DNA of 64,000 nucleotides, from NCBI GenBank assembly GCA_965197275.1, contig CBDAMQ010000015.1, positions 20,228-84,227 of the forward strand, given 5' to 3'. The notes under the pieces were generated by a model that saw nothing but the letters and a program-made list of their open reading frames with translations, made no database searches and was not told where the DNA came from. Origin of the DNA: DASCOT01 sp965197275. GTDB taxonomy: Bacteria > Acidobacteriota > UBA890 > WLXD01. Of the stretch, positions 55,997-64,000 are shown piece by piece; within the stretch, counting starts at the first letter, position 1, and every line of letters begins with the position of its first letter. The position numbers and the translations under genes are program-made.

Positions 55997-56833
55997 TCAT
56001 TGCTCGCAGGTGCCTGGGCGCTGCAGACCGAGCTCGCGTAGCTGGCCACAGGCCAGGAACGCGGCGTCGCTCTCGGTGTAGGCCTGGATAAGGCGACGGA
56101 ACGACTCGGCTGCGGCCCGTTCGCGGCCTTCCTCCTTGAGGATCAGGCCATCGTTGAGCATCGCGTCCGCAACCAGCTCGCTGTTCGGATGGTCGCGGAC
56201 CACCGATTGGAATGCGGTATGAGCCGCCGCGAGCTGCCCGCGCTCACGTTCGCACATGCCGATCCAGTACTGGGCGTTGTCGGTGCGATCCGACGATGCG
56301 TACCGCCGCATGTAATCCTCGAACCCCTGGACGCAAAGCTCCCAATTTTCCCGCAGATAGTCATTATACGCGCCGTTGTATAGGGTGCTGGCGGCATTCT
56401 GCTGCGCCGGGCTCGGTTCCTGGGCTGAGGGCGCGCGGGCGCCCCGCGGCGGCGGCATCGCGGTGCCCAGGCGCGTTGCCTCCGACGGTGGCCCGCCGCC
56501 GCCGGCGAGCTGCTCGGTAAGGCGTGCAATGCGTGCGTCCATTTCCGCTACTTCCGCCTCCAGGGCGGTTACCTCGCGCTCCATCGAGCGGAGATCCTCG
56601 CCGCGATCGGCTGACTGGGTGCGGAGAGGCTGCAGTGAGTTGTCGAGCTCCTGCCGTACCTGCACGAGGCGAGCGATGATGTTCTGCTGCGCCGTTTGTA
56701 GGTCGGCGACCTGAGCCTCTACGGCTGCCTGGCGTGACTCGATGCTGACGAGGCGTTGCTCGCCAGACGAGCAGCCCGTGGCGAGGACGACGACGGAAAC
56801 CGAGGTCAACCATCTCAGTCGCTTCATCTTCAC
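55997..56833 (-). CDS. ybgF: Tol-Pal system protein YbgF/CpoB
   Basis: 278 residues. Lipoprotein-like signal ending VVVLATGC, coiled coil at about 30-110 (VEAQVADLQTAQQNIIARLV), a Pro/Ala linker, and C-terminal TPR repeats (YNGAYNDYLRENWELCVQGF, FRRLIQAYTESDAAFLACGQ). CpoB binds TolA and coordinates septal outer-membrane and peptidoglycan work. E. coli CpoB has a normal signal peptide; a lipoprotein form is a small difference. Confidence 0.85.
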   Translation of the reverse strand: MKMKRLRWLTSVSVVVLATGCSSGEQRLVSIESRQAAVEAQVADLQTAQQNIIARLVQVRQELDNSLQPLRTQSADRGEDLRSMEREVTALEAEVAEMDARIARLTEQLAGGGGPPSEATRLGTAMPPPRGARAPSAQEPSPAQQNAASTLYNGAYNDYLRENWELCVQGFEDYMRRYASSDRTDNAQYWIGMCERERGQLAAAHTAFQSVVRDHPNSELVADAMLNDGLILKEEGRERAAAESFRRLIQAYTESDAAFLACGQLRELGLQRPGTCEQ

Positions 56834-56863
56834 CCTCGAATCGAAACCTCGTGGGGCAGGAAC

Positions 56864-56907
56864 AGAAACGGCGGGCGGGAGCTCGTCGCACCCCGCCCGC
56901 CGTTTCT
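56864..56907 (-). terminator. Long perfect hairpin between pal and ybgF
   Basis: AGAAACGGCGGGCGGG at 56864-56879 and CCCGCCCGCCGTTTCT at 56892-56907 are exact complements (16 bp, 12-nt loop). Read on the minus strand it is a GC stem ending in TTTCT, like an intrinsic terminator or attenuator after pal, with ybgF starting 31 bp later. Confidence 0.65.
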
Positions 56908-56914
56908 GAAACGA

Positions 56915-57493
56915 TTAGTTGTCCGTCGCGCCCGAGGACGTGGCCACGAACTCGCCGCGGCGGTTCAGTGACCAGTTCTGCTCGCCCTCACCCTGGACGG
57001 CGGGGTTCTCTTCACCGTAGGAGACGATCTCGACTCGGTTGGCGCTGATTCCGAGCGACACCAGGTAGTCGCGAGTCGCTGTGGCGCGCCGGTCGCCGAG
57101 CGCCAGGTTATACTCGCGCGTCCCGCGTTCGTCGCAGTGACCCTCGATCAAGATGGCTACGTCGCCATGCTCGCGGAGCCAATCAGCGTTGGCCTGAAGC
57201 GTCGAGCGCTGGTCGGTTCGAATATCGGCTTTGTCGAAGTCGAAGTAGATCGGCTTGAGCAACTTGCGTGCGTTGATCTCTTCGGCTGACAGGAATGTCT
57301 GCTCAGGAGCCTCAGCCTCTTCCCAGTCGCCGGTTTGAGCAGGCTCAGGAGCAGGGGCAGGGGCGACCGGTGCCGGGGCTTCCGGCGTCAGTGCGGGCGC
57401 GGGCGCGGGCGGGGCGTCTTTGCTGCAAGCGGGCAGTGCAACGACCACGGCCGCGAGCGCAATCAGGGCGATTCGCTTCGCGGGGCTGGGCAT
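56915..57493 (-). CDS. pal: Peptidoglycan-associated lipoprotein Pal
   Basis: 192 residues. Lipoprotein signal ending LPAC, a Pro/Ala-rich linker, and an OmpA-type peptidoglycan-binding domain with IYFDFDKADIRTDQRSTLQA, IEGHCDERGTREYNLALGDR and RVEIVSYGEENPAVQGEGEQ. GGAGG lies before the ATG at 57493. It links the outer membrane to peptidoglycan and to TolB. Confidence 0.95.
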   Translation of the reverse strand: MPSPAKRIALIALAAVVVALPACSKDAPPAPAPALTPEAPAPVAPAPAPEPAQTGDWEEAEAPEQTFLSAEEINARKLLKPIYFDFDKADIRTDQRSTLQANADWLREHGDVAILIEGHCDERGTREYNLALGDRRATATRDYLVSLGISANRVEIVSYGEENPAVQGEGEQNWSLNRRGEFVATSSGATDN

Positions 57494-57539
57494 CGTGGTT
57501 TCCTCCATGCGATGGCCGCGTTTCTCTAGGGGCGGGCCG

Positions 57540-58922
57540 TTAGGGGCGGGTTCCCCAGGTTGGGGTCACGTTGTTACCGGCGTTCGTCAGCATGCGCTGC
57601 CGCGAACCGTCAAAGCCCATGGCCCATATCTGCGTACTGGAGCCTTGAGCCCATTCGAAGGTCAGCTGGCGCCCATCGGGCGACCAGGCTGGTGCCTCCT
57701 TGCGGCCGCGACCGCGCGTCAACTGATGGACGCGATCGGTCGTGAGATCGTACACGAAAATATCGAAATTGTTACCACCAGTCGAGGCGGTGAAGGCGAT
57801 AAGTTCTCCGCGCACCGGTTGCCACGCCGGATCGTCTTTCTGTCCACCCGGCGCCGACAGCCGTCGAGTGTTCAACCCAGTGGAGTCCATTACGTAAAGC
57901 TGCTGGCTCCCGCTGCGGTCGGAGACGAACGTCAGCTGACGCCCGTTTGGTGACCACGCCGGCGACACGTCGCTCGCGGGGTTGCGCGAGATCTGCTGCA
58001 TCCCTTCGCCGTCGGGCCTGATCACGTGGATCTCGGAGTTGCCACCGCAGCTGGATGAAAAAGCGATCAGCGTTCCGTCGGGCGAGAATGCCGGACCGTT
58101 GTTGGTCCCGCGGCAGGTCACAAGCGGCCGCGGCCGCCCCCCGGTATTGAGAATGATGTGGATCTCGGCGTTCGGGAAACGGTCACGCATGACATACGTC
58201 TGGAACGCGATACGGTCGGCCTGTGGCGAGAACGTCGGCGACAGCGAGATCGAAGAGTTGTAGGTGATACGTCGCTGCCGTTCGCCGTCGTAGTCCATCA
58301 GGAAGATCTCCTTCTGCGGCGTGCCGACTGGCGCTTCGCGATCCGAGACGAAGGAAATATACGAGTTCGCAACCCCCGGCACTCCGGTGTAGTTGAGCGC
58401 CGTCTCATCGTTGAACGTGTGCGCGATGCGTCGCACACGATACGCCGCATCGGGGGCGGACAGTCCCTCGGTAGACTGCGAATAGCGCTTGCCGCTGATC
58501 TGTCGCCCGGTCTCGACGTCAAAGAGTCGAAAATCAGCCACGACCAGCGTCCCTTGTACGCTCACCGAGCCCTGGATCAGCCCACGCGCACCGGTATTCT
58601 TCCAACCTTGCCACGCGATGGGCTCGTTGGGTGAGGTGTTCGGATAAACGCGTGGGTCAACCAGATCGAACACCATGGAATTCTGCAGGTCGTCTTGCAG
58701 CACCGCGTGAATGTGCTGCGCCTGCTCGGCTGCCCCGCTTGCCGCCAGCAAGGCCGGGAGCGCGATTTTGATCGCCGGGGCACCGCGTTGTCGGATCTCG
58801 AGCTGCACGTCCTGGTCCTGAGCCGAGGCTGCGCCGACGACGGCGAGCGACACGATGGCTGACCAGATTGAGGTCCTACTCCGTAACGAACGCAAGACCG
58901 ACTCCGAGTGATTGCCCGTCAT
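57540..58922 (-). CDS. tolB: Tol-Pal translocation protein TolB
   Basis: 460 residues. Signal peptide (IWSAIVSLAVVGAASA), N-terminal domain (KIALPALLAASGAAEQAQHI) and a six-bladed TolB/PD40 propeller (ITYNSSISLSPTFSPQADRI, GPAFSPDGTLIAFSSSCGGN, VSPAWSPNGRQLTFVSDRSG). Binds Pal and TolA in the periplasm. The annotated ATG overlaps tolA by 47 bp; a TTG at 58895 would shorten the overlap. Confidence 0.93.
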   Translation of the reverse strand: MTGNHSESVLRSLRSRTSIWSAIVSLAVVGAASAQDQDVQLEIRQRGAPAIKIALPALLAASGAAEQAQHIHAVLQDDLQNSMVFDLVDPRVYPNTSPNEPIAWQGWKNTGARGLIQGSVSVQGTLVVADFRLFDVETGRQISGKRYSQSTEGLSAPDAAYRVRRIAHTFNDETALNYTGVPGVANSYISFVSDREAPVGTPQKEIFLMDYDGERQRRITYNSSISLSPTFSPQADRIAFQTYVMRDRFPNAEIHIILNTGGRPRPLVTCRGTNNGPAFSPDGTLIAFSSSCGGNSEIHVIRPDGEGMQQISRNPASDVSPAWSPNGRQLTFVSDRSGSQQLYVMDSTGLNTRRLSAPGGQKDDPAWQPVRGELIAFTASTGGNNFDIFVYDLTTDRVHQLTRGRGRKEAPAWSPDGRQLTFEWAQGSSTQIWAMGFDGSRQRMLTNAGNNVTPTWGTRP

Positions 58923-59712
58923 ACTCGCGGGGCAGGGGGGGGAACGGGGCAGCCGCGGCGATGGCTCGCATGGCCGCTCGATCGAAAGCGGTGTCGCCGG
59001 ATCCGCCGTCTACGCGCGGTTGCACCACCAGTCGCCCGTTCCGGCCGAGCCTGAAGAACGCTTCGGCCCGGCGCTTGAGCCCGTAGGGCCCGGTGGGTGG
59101 GGGCGACCACTGGGCCGCGATCAGGTCGCGGATCCGGTACAGGTAATCGGCGAAGGGAAACTCCTCCACCGTGTAGCCGCTGTCACCGCTCTGGGTAACG
59201 TCGATGCCCATTCGCTGAGCGCTCTGATTCTGCGGCGGGCGCCGGCCGGCGGTTTGGGGTTGTCGGCGAGCCTCGTCCTCGCGCTGTTGGCGCGCTTCCT
59301 CGGCTCGTTGGCGCTCCTGCTCGGCACGACGCTGGCGGTCGAGCTCGGCCTGGCGCTCTCGCTCGGCCTCATCGCGGAGCCGCTCCTCCTCCGCTTCCTG
59401 CTCGCGCTGCAGGTCCTCGAGGCTGCGTGGCACCGCTTCCGGTTCGCTCACCAGGGGCTGGACGGGCTCGGGCTCGACGTCATCTTGTGGCGTCTCGGCC
59501 GCCGGAGTCGGCTGCGGAGCCGCCGGGGGCAGCTGTATGAGCCGCACAGGAGTGAAGCTCGGGTTGTAAGTAGGGATCGGGACGAGCAGTGGACCGAACA
59601 ACAGGGCCAGGAGAAGAAACAGGTGGACAGCCGCCGAGCTGATGACGGCGGCCCGATAGCGCTGCTCGATCACCTGCTCATTAAGAACGGCATGCTGCTC
59701 GGCGTAGCTCAT
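58876..59712 (-). CDS. tolA: TolA-like protein (TonB C-terminal domain)
   Basis: 278 residues: cytoplasmic start, TM at about 22-44 (AVISSAAVHLFLLLALLFGP), Pro-rich stretch, a charged coiled coil of about 60 residues (LQREQEAEEERLRDEAERER), and a TonB/TolA-type C-terminal domain (FFRLGRNGRLVVQPRVDGGS). Transmits proton-motive-force energy from TolQR to TolB/Pal. Preceded by the repeat element that separates it from tolR. Confidence 0.85.
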   Translation of the reverse strand: MSYAEQHAVLNEQVIEQRYRAAVISSAAVHLFLLLALLFGPLLVPIPTYNPSFTPVRLIQLPPAAPQPTPAAETPQDDVEPEPVQPLVSEPEAVPRSLEDLQREQEAEEERLRDEAERERQAELDRQRRAEQERQRAEEARQQREDEARRQPQTAGRRPPQNQSAQRMGIDVTQSGDSGYTVEEFPFADYLYRIRDLIAAQWSPPPTGPYGLKRRAEAFFRLGRNGRLVVQPRVDGGSGDTAFDRAAMRAIAAAAPFPPLPREYDGQSLGVGLAFVTE

Positions 59713-59740
59713 GCGGTCAGCTTAGCAAGTGGGGGGGCGA

Positions 59741-59806
59741 TGCGCCTGGCATCCGGACCCATTTCGTCACTACGATAGGCAACGATCATCTGTTGCAGGC
59801 CACTAC
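59741..59806 (+). repeat. Partial copy of MITE right end in the tol operon
   Basis: Matches 63015-63080 over 66 bp with about six substitutions, including the 34-bp terminal repeat (59773-59806). Only the right half is present. It fills most of the tolR-tolA gap, and the reverse complement of its end (CACTA) supplies the tolR stop codon. Confidence 0.75.
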
Positions 59807-60207
59807 CGGCGCGGGATGGGCTCGGTGACCAGGCCGATGTCGGCTCCGAGGCTCCATAGGACCTCGATTACGGCCACCACGCGGCCGTACTCGCCGCCAC
59901 GATCGCCGTACAGGAGGACCGTCCGTCCGGCGGTGACGCGCGGTGACAGGCGGGCCTCGAGTTCCTCGAGCGGAACCGCGTCGCCGTTCACCAGGATCTG
60001 GCCCTGATCGGTCACCGATACGAAGATTTGCTCCTGTGGAAGGCTGTCCATCACTTGCGTTCGCGGAAGCCGGACCTCTGCCCCCTGGATCATCATCGGC
60101 GCGGTGATCATGAAGACGATCAATAACACCAGCGCCACGTCGACCAGGGGAGTGACGTTGATCTCCGAGAGGATGCGGTCGTCTTCGGTGAACCAGCTTC
60201 GTATCAT
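59803..60207 (-). CDS. tolR: Biopolymer transporter TolR (ExbD family)
   Basis: 134 residues: LSEINVTPLVDVALVLLIVF with the channel Asp in the single TM, then a periplasmic domain (ILVNGDAVPLEELEARLSPR). ATG at 60207 overlaps the tolQ stop (ATGA). Its TAG stop lies in the terminal repeat copy. Confidence 0.93.
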   Translation of the reverse strand: MIRSWFTEDDRILSEINVTPLVDVALVLLIVFMITAPMMIQGAEVRLPRTQVMDSLPQEQIFVSVTDQGQILVNGDAVPLEELEARLSPRVTAGRTVLLYGDRGGEYGRVVAVIEVLWSLGADIGLVTEPIPRR

Positions 60208-60956
60208 TGACTCGGACCAGCCTGCCAAGACTTCGCGACGACGTTGAGGAACTCGAGACCGAAGTCCTCCATGTCCCCGCCGAGATCACGCACGCGCGCC
60301 AGCAGATGGTTGTAAGCGATCACCGCCGGAATGGCGGCCGCCAGCCCGGCTGCGGTAGTGATTAACGCGGCGCTGATACCCGGGGCGACGACGGCGAGAT
60401 TGGCGTTGCCGAATCTGCCGATGCTCTGGAAGGCGTTCATGATGCCCCACACGGTTCCGAACAGGCCGATGAACGGGGCTGCGGAGCTGGTGGTAGCGAG
60501 AAAGAGCATGCCGCGCGCCATCCGGCGACGTTGCTCATGCGCGGCTCGGGCAAGCGAGCGCTCGAGCGCCTCCATGTCGATCCGTGAGCCGGCGGTTGGC
60601 GGCGCGGACTGCGCCGCCCCCTCCAGCTGTGACGAGATCTCGGCATATCCAGCCTCGAAAACGCCTGCCAACGGCGTTGTTTCCAGCTCCTTGGAGGCGG
60701 TTCGCACCTGCGAGAACTTCGAGCTGGAGCGGAACACCTCCAGGAACTTGCTGGTCTGCTTCTCCGCCTTTCGATAGAGCAAGACGCGGTCGACGATGAC
60801 TGCCCACGAGAGGATCGAGAAGATCGCCAGTACTACCAGCACGACGAGGGCAAATGGGCCGAGGTTCCGCACGATGCCGAGGACACCTTCGGACATGAAA
60901 TCGGCTTGCAACACGAACAAGGGTGTCCTCGCAGCGTTTTGCGTCAGGAAAGACAT
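60204..60956 (-). CDS. tolQ: Proton channel TolQ (ExbB family)
   Basis: 250 residues from ATG at 60956 (ATG at 60896 possible). Three TM helices: LGPFALVVLVVLAIFSILSW, ARGMLFLATTSSAAPFIGLF with GTVWGIMNAF, and GISAALITTAAGLAAAIPAV. These are the MotA/TolQ/ExbB proton-channel signatures. First gene of tolQ-tolR-tolA-tolB-pal-ybgF; divergent from recN. Confidence 0.93.
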   Translation of the reverse strand: MSFLTQNAARTPLFVLQADFMSEGVLGIVRNLGPFALVVLVVLAIFSILSWAVIVDRVLLYRKAEKQTSKFLEVFRSSSKFSQVRTASKELETTPLAGVFEAGYAEISSQLEGAAQSAPPTAGSRIDMEALERSLARAAHEQRRRMARGMLFLATTSSAAPFIGLFGTVWGIMNAFQSIGRFGNANLAVVAPGISAALITTAAGLAAAIPAVIAYNHLLARVRDLGGDMEDFGLEFLNVVAKSWQAGPSQ

Positions 60957-61114
60957 CCGTTGCCGAGCCCCCCAGCCGCACCGGACCACATCAAGCTACC
61001 ACGACGGCCTGTGTGTGTCATCAATGCGCATCAGGCGTCAGGCTGGCTGGAGGAGCCGCTTGAAACGATTCCGGTATATTGACCGCGGCCATCTAATCTT
61101 GGCAGGGTCGACCC

Positions 61115-62806
61115 ATGCTCAGCTACTTGCGGATCCGCGACCTCGCGCTGATCGAGGATGTCGCCATCGAGCCTCCAGCCGGCCTGGTGGTGTTCACCGG
61201 TGAGACTGGCGCCGGCAAGTCGATCATCCTGGGAGGCCTGGCCTTGGCCACGGGCGACCGGGCGGTGCTCGATCAGGTGCGCGCCGGGGCGGATTCAGCT
61301 GCCGTCGAAGCGGTGTTCGATGTCACTGGCCGACCCGACGTGACTGAGATCCTCGAGCGCGAGGAGCTGTCGTCGGATTCCGGGGAGATCGTCGTCCGCC
61401 GCGTGCTGAGCACCCGATCGAGCCGTGCGTACCTCAACGATCGACTGGTAACAGTCGGCCTTGTCCACAGCGTGGGCAGTCGCCTGGTCGACATTGCCGG
61501 TCAGCACGAGAACCAATCGCTCCTCACCCCAGCTGCCCAGCTCGAGCTCCTGGATCGCTTCGGTGACCTGCTGGCGGAGCGTGAGTCGGTCGAGACGGAG
61601 TGGGATGCAGCGTTGGAACTGCAGCAGAAGCTGCGGGCGCTCGAGACCGATGACCGCGACCGAGCCCAGCGCGCCGATTACCTACGCTATCGGGCGGAGG
61701 AGATCCGCGCCGCCGATCTCGACGTCGACGAGGAAGCCGCTCTCAACGCCGAACGTCAGCGGTTGCGGCACGCGGAGGACCTGTCGAGTGGCGCTGCCGA
61801 GGCGCTCGACGCCCTGTACGAGCGCGAGAACTCCGCCGCTGGCCTGATCCGTCGGGCGCAGCACGCGATGGAGCGCATTGCGCGGCTCGATCCGAGCGCG
61901 CTGGCCGACACCGGCGACATCGCCGAGGTCGGCTATGGGATCGAGGAGATCGCGCGCGCGCTGCAGGCGTATCTCGAGGTCGTACGGGTAGATCCGTCTC
62001 GGCTGGACGCAGTTGAAGAGCGGCTGGCGACGATCGATCGGCTGCGCCGCAAATACGGCGATCGGGTGGAGGACGTCCTAGCAGTGGCCGAGGACTCGGA
62101 GCATGAGCTCGCCTCGTTGGACAACCGAGATCATGAGATCGCCGAGCTCGCCACCGAGGTGAGGGAGGCGGTGAGAGCTTTCGACGAGGCCGCCTCGCGC
62201 CTGAGCGCTTCGCGAGCAAAAATCGCGGCCCGACTGTCAGAGCGCATCAGCTCGGAGCTGCAGAGGCTTGGAATGGAGGGTGCCGGCTTTCAGGCCCGGA
62301 TGAAGCCCACGGCTACGAACGCCGAGAGCGGCCTCCCACCGGGAGCCAGCCGCTTCGGCTATGAGGTCGTCGAGTTCCGCTTGGCGGCGAATCCCGGGGA
62401 TCCTGCGCGCGAGCTGGTGCGGGTCGCCTCCGGCGGGGAGCTGTCGCGTGTGATGCTTGCACTCAAGCTGGCCGAAACACGGGAAGCGCCGGCGCAGACG
62501 CTGGTGTTCGACGAGATCGACGCTGGCGTGGGCGGCGGCCGCGTGGCCGACCGACTCGCTTCGCGGCTGGCTGAGCTGGGGACCCGACATCAGGTGCTGG
62601 TGGTCACACACTTAGCACAGATCGCAGCCCGGGCGTCGACCCACTATCGTGTCCGCAAGGACGACCGGGACGGGCGCGTCTGTGTGGCAGCGACGTCGCT
62701 CGACACTGAACAGCGGGTCGACGAGTTGGCTCGCATGCTGGGCGGGGTCGGCAAGTCGTGGGGTGTCCGTGAACACGCCCGTAACCTGTTGGGCGACCCT
62801 GGCTAG
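61115..62806 (+). CDS. recN: DNA repair protein RecN
   Basis: 563 residues, SMC-like: Walker A FTGETGAGKSIILGGLALAT, coiled-coil arms, the signature LVRVASGGELSRVMLALKLA and Walker B TLVFDEIDAGVGGGRVADRL, plus VLVVTHLAQIAARASTHY. Acts in double-strand-break repair. The stop codon TAG (62804-62806) lies inside the left terminal repeat of the MITE-like element. Confidence 0.96.
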   Translation: MLSYLRIRDLALIEDVAIEPPAGLVVFTGETGAGKSIILGGLALATGDRAVLDQVRAGADSAAVEAVFDVTGRPDVTEILEREELSSDSGEIVVRRVLSTRSSRAYLNDRLVTVGLVHSVGSRLVDIAGQHENQSLLTPAAQLELLDRFGDLLAERESVETEWDAALELQQKLRALETDDRDRAQRADYLRYRAEEIRAADLDVDEEAALNAERQRLRHAEDLSSGAAEALDALYERENSAAGLIRRAQHAMERIARLDPSALADTGDIAEVGYGIEEIARALQAYLEVVRVDPSRLDAVEERLATIDRLRRKYGDRVEDVLAVAEDSEHELASLDNRDHEIAELATEVREAVRAFDEAASRLSASRAKIAARLSERISSELQRLGMEGAGFQARMKPTATNAESGLPPGASRFGYEVVEFRLAANPGDPARELVRVASGGELSRVMLALKLAETREAPAQTLVFDEIDAGVGGGRVADRLASRLAELGTRHQVLVVTHLAQIAARASTHYRVRKDDRDGRVCVAATSLDTEQRVDELARMLGGVGKSWGVREHARNLLGDPG

Positions 62807-63080
62807 TGGCCTGTAACAGATGAACGTTGCCTATCGCAGATGGGATTGGCGGGTGAGATCCAGGCGCGGGGAGGAAGGCGATGCAGTGAGCATCGTCGAG
62901 GAGGCGCAACGCCGATATCGCCCGCAACTGCCCATCTGTCCGTAGGATGGCGGCGAAATCGACCCGTCTGCGGCGTTGCGCCTCCTCCAAGATGTGCCAA
63001 CATCGTCTCGTCGGTGCGCCTGGCATCCGGGCCCATTTCGCCACCACGATAGGCAACGTTCATCTGTTACAGGCCACTAG
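62803..63080. mobile_element. 278-bp palindromic MITE-like element
   Basis: Perfect 34-bp terminal inverted repeats (62803-62836 and 63047-63080; left end CTAGTGGCCTGTAACAGATG...) enclose a second perfect 17-bp inverted repeat (62898-62914 and 62971-62987) placed symmetrically about the same centre, so the element can fold as one long hairpin. Both outer ends read CTAG, which may be a 4-bp target duplication of the IS5-like type. It encodes no transposase; its ORFs are by-products of palindrome coding. Solo ends occur elsewhere in the window. Confidence 0.85.
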
Positions 63081-63140
63081 TAGCCTGTAGCGGGCCTGGT
63101 GCCTGGCACGGCGATCAAATGCATGAGTTGAGAGGGCTGT

Positions 63141-63926
63141 ATGGAGAAGCGAATCGGAGTGATCGGAGGTAGCGGCCTGTACGAGATGGCCGGACTCGAG
63201 ATCCTCGATGAGATCCGCGTGGAAACGCCATTCGGCGATCCCTCTGATGCGTTCATGATCGGCGAGCTCGATGGTCGACCGGTCGCATTCCTGTCGCGGC
63301 ACGGCCGCGGGCACGTATTCAACCCGTCCAACGTGCCCTACCGACCAAACGTCTACGGCTTTCGATTGCTCGGCGTGCGCAATCTCTTTTCGGTAAGCGC
63401 GGTGGGCAGCCTGCGCGAGTCCATAGCTCCGTTGCAGTTCGTGGTGCCCGATCAATTCGTCGATCGCACCCGAGGTCGAACGGCGACGTTCTTCGACGAC
63501 GGCCTGGTGGCGCATGTCGGCCTAGCGGATCCGGTGTGCGCCCGACTGTCCGATCTGTTGGCCACCGCTGCCGAGACCTTGGGTGTCGACGTACATCGGG
63601 GCGGCACCTACGTTTGCATCGAGGGTCCGCAATTCTCGACCCGGGCTGAGAGCCACCTGTATCGCTCTTGGGGAATGGACGTTATCGGCATGACCAATCT
63701 GACCGAGGCGAAGCTAGCGCGCGAGGCTGGGCTCGGCTACGCCACGCTGGCGATGGTGTGTGACTACGATTGCTGGCACCAAGCTCACGCCGATGTCACC
63801 GCCGAGATGGCAATTGCGAATCTGAAGAAAAGTGTCGAGGATGCTCAGCGTGTCCTGCGCCAGGCGATCGGTCAGCTCCCGGTAGACGCGCCGTCGTCAT
63901 GCGAGGGGCGATCGCTAGCGCGGTGA
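63141..63926 (+). CDS. S-methyl-5'-thioadenosine/purine nucleoside phosphorylase
   Basis: 261 residues: phosphate-binding IGVIGGSGLYEMAGLEI, FLSRHGRGHVFNPSNVPYRP, VGSLRESIAPLQFVVPDQFV, YVCIEGPQFSTRAESHLYRS and IGMTNLTEAKLAREAGLGYA are those of the MTAP/PNP family. Phosphorolyses MTA (or a related 6-oxopurine nucleoside) in methionine salvage. GAGAGGG precedes the ATG. Confidence 0.93.
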   Translation: MEKRIGVIGGSGLYEMAGLEILDEIRVETPFGDPSDAFMIGELDGRPVAFLSRHGRGHVFNPSNVPYRPNVYGFRLLGVRNLFSVSAVGSLRESIAPLQFVVPDQFVDRTRGRTATFFDDGLVAHVGLADPVCARLSDLLATAAETLGVDVHRGGTYVCIEGPQFSTRAESHLYRSWGMDVIGMTNLTEAKLAREAGLGYATLAMVCDYDCWHQAHADVTAEMAIANLKKSVEDAQRVLRQAIGQLPVDAPSSCEGRSLAR

Positions 63927-64000
63927 TGACCTCGCCGGAGAGGATCTCGCCACGGCTTCAGCAGCGTCTGGCACTTCTCCTCGACGCCGACGCCGGAGAG
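63926..64000 (+). CDS. Start of an unidentified gene (cut by window edge)
   Basis: ATG at 63926 overlaps the phosphorylase stop by one base (TGATG); a GTG at 63923 and an ATG at 63899 are in the same frame. The visible part reads MTSPERISPRLQQRLALLLD, too short to identify. It is likely co-transcribed with the phosphorylase. Confidence 0.4.
   Translation, partial: MTSPERISPRLQQRLALLLDADAGE

Noticed and set aside
62803..63063. Small ORFs across the MITE on both strands
   Set aside because: They follow the palindrome, so both strands are open by symmetry; no ribosome binding site or known domain.

Overview
High-GC bacterial chromosome. The organism is Gram-negative: there is a complete Tol-Pal system, a TonB-dependent receptor, an OmpH/Skp-type periplasmic chaperone and many lipoprotein or signal-peptide secretomes. 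The mix of VCBS/ASPIC-UnbV proteins, a YfiR/TonB-receptor/hybrid-kinase operon, alkaline-phosphatase-superfamily sulfatases with LGYL tails, and a Sat/CysC/CysQ cluster would fit an Acidobacteriota-like or other deep-branching environmental lineage. That placement is an inference, not something the sequence proves.

Layout. 1-3.3 kb: the end of an unknown gene, recA, and on the minus strand a sodium:neurotransmitter-symporter-type transporter with a tiny companion subunit. 3.3-6 kb: tRNA-Phe(GAA), whose 3' half is repeated 2.5 kb downstream and brackets a small island carrying an SGNH-hydrolase-like gene but no integrase. 6-10.4 kb: a large AP-superfamily (sulfatase-like) lipoprotein, an orphan YfiR-like protein and a secreted beta-propeller-like protein. 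10.4-17.2 kb: a five-gene minus-strand signalling operon (TonB-dependent receptor, YfiR-like, CHASE8-type hybrid kinase, receiver, receiver-PP2C phosphatase). Two of these genes, the receptor and the phosphatase, are frameshifted. 17.5-23.5 kb: methyltransferase, YdbS/YdbT-like bacterial PH-domain pair, secreted metzincin-like protease and a lipoprotein. 23.6-26 kb: guanidinobutyrase/agmatinase-type ureohydrolase plus omega-aminotransferase. 26-33 kb: small unknown protein, CRTAC1-like VCBS protein, secreted M24 peptidase, glpD and glpK. 33-37 kb: ABC exporter and a periplasmic PPP-type phosphatase.

37-49 kb is the most unusual part: aquaporin, a sulfatase-like lipoprotein, an unknown membrane protein, two small ribbon-helix-helix-like proteins, three AP-superfamily hydrolases, and the PAPS-making/recycling enzymes CysC, Sat and CysQ. 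No sulfate-reduction genes and no recognisable sulfotransferase are present, which suggests a sulfation or phosphoryl/sulfuryl-modification pathway rather than sulfur assimilation. Four unrelated proteins of this region, and the sulfatase-like protein at 6 kb, end in a shared LGY[LI] tail.

49-54.7 kb: ACT-domain protein, purC, a Fis-type HTH protein, groESL under a CIRCE operator, ompH/skp, RNase P RNA and ssb. 54.9-61 kb: two tandem secreted paralogues of unknown function at the end of the tolQ-tolR-tolA-tolB-pal-ybgF cluster. 61-64 kb: recN, a 278-bp palindromic MITE-like element with perfect 34-bp terminal inverted repeats, an MTA/purine nucleoside phosphorylase and the start of another gene. 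Three further solo copies of the MITE end lie at 33.0, 49.1 and 59.8 kb.
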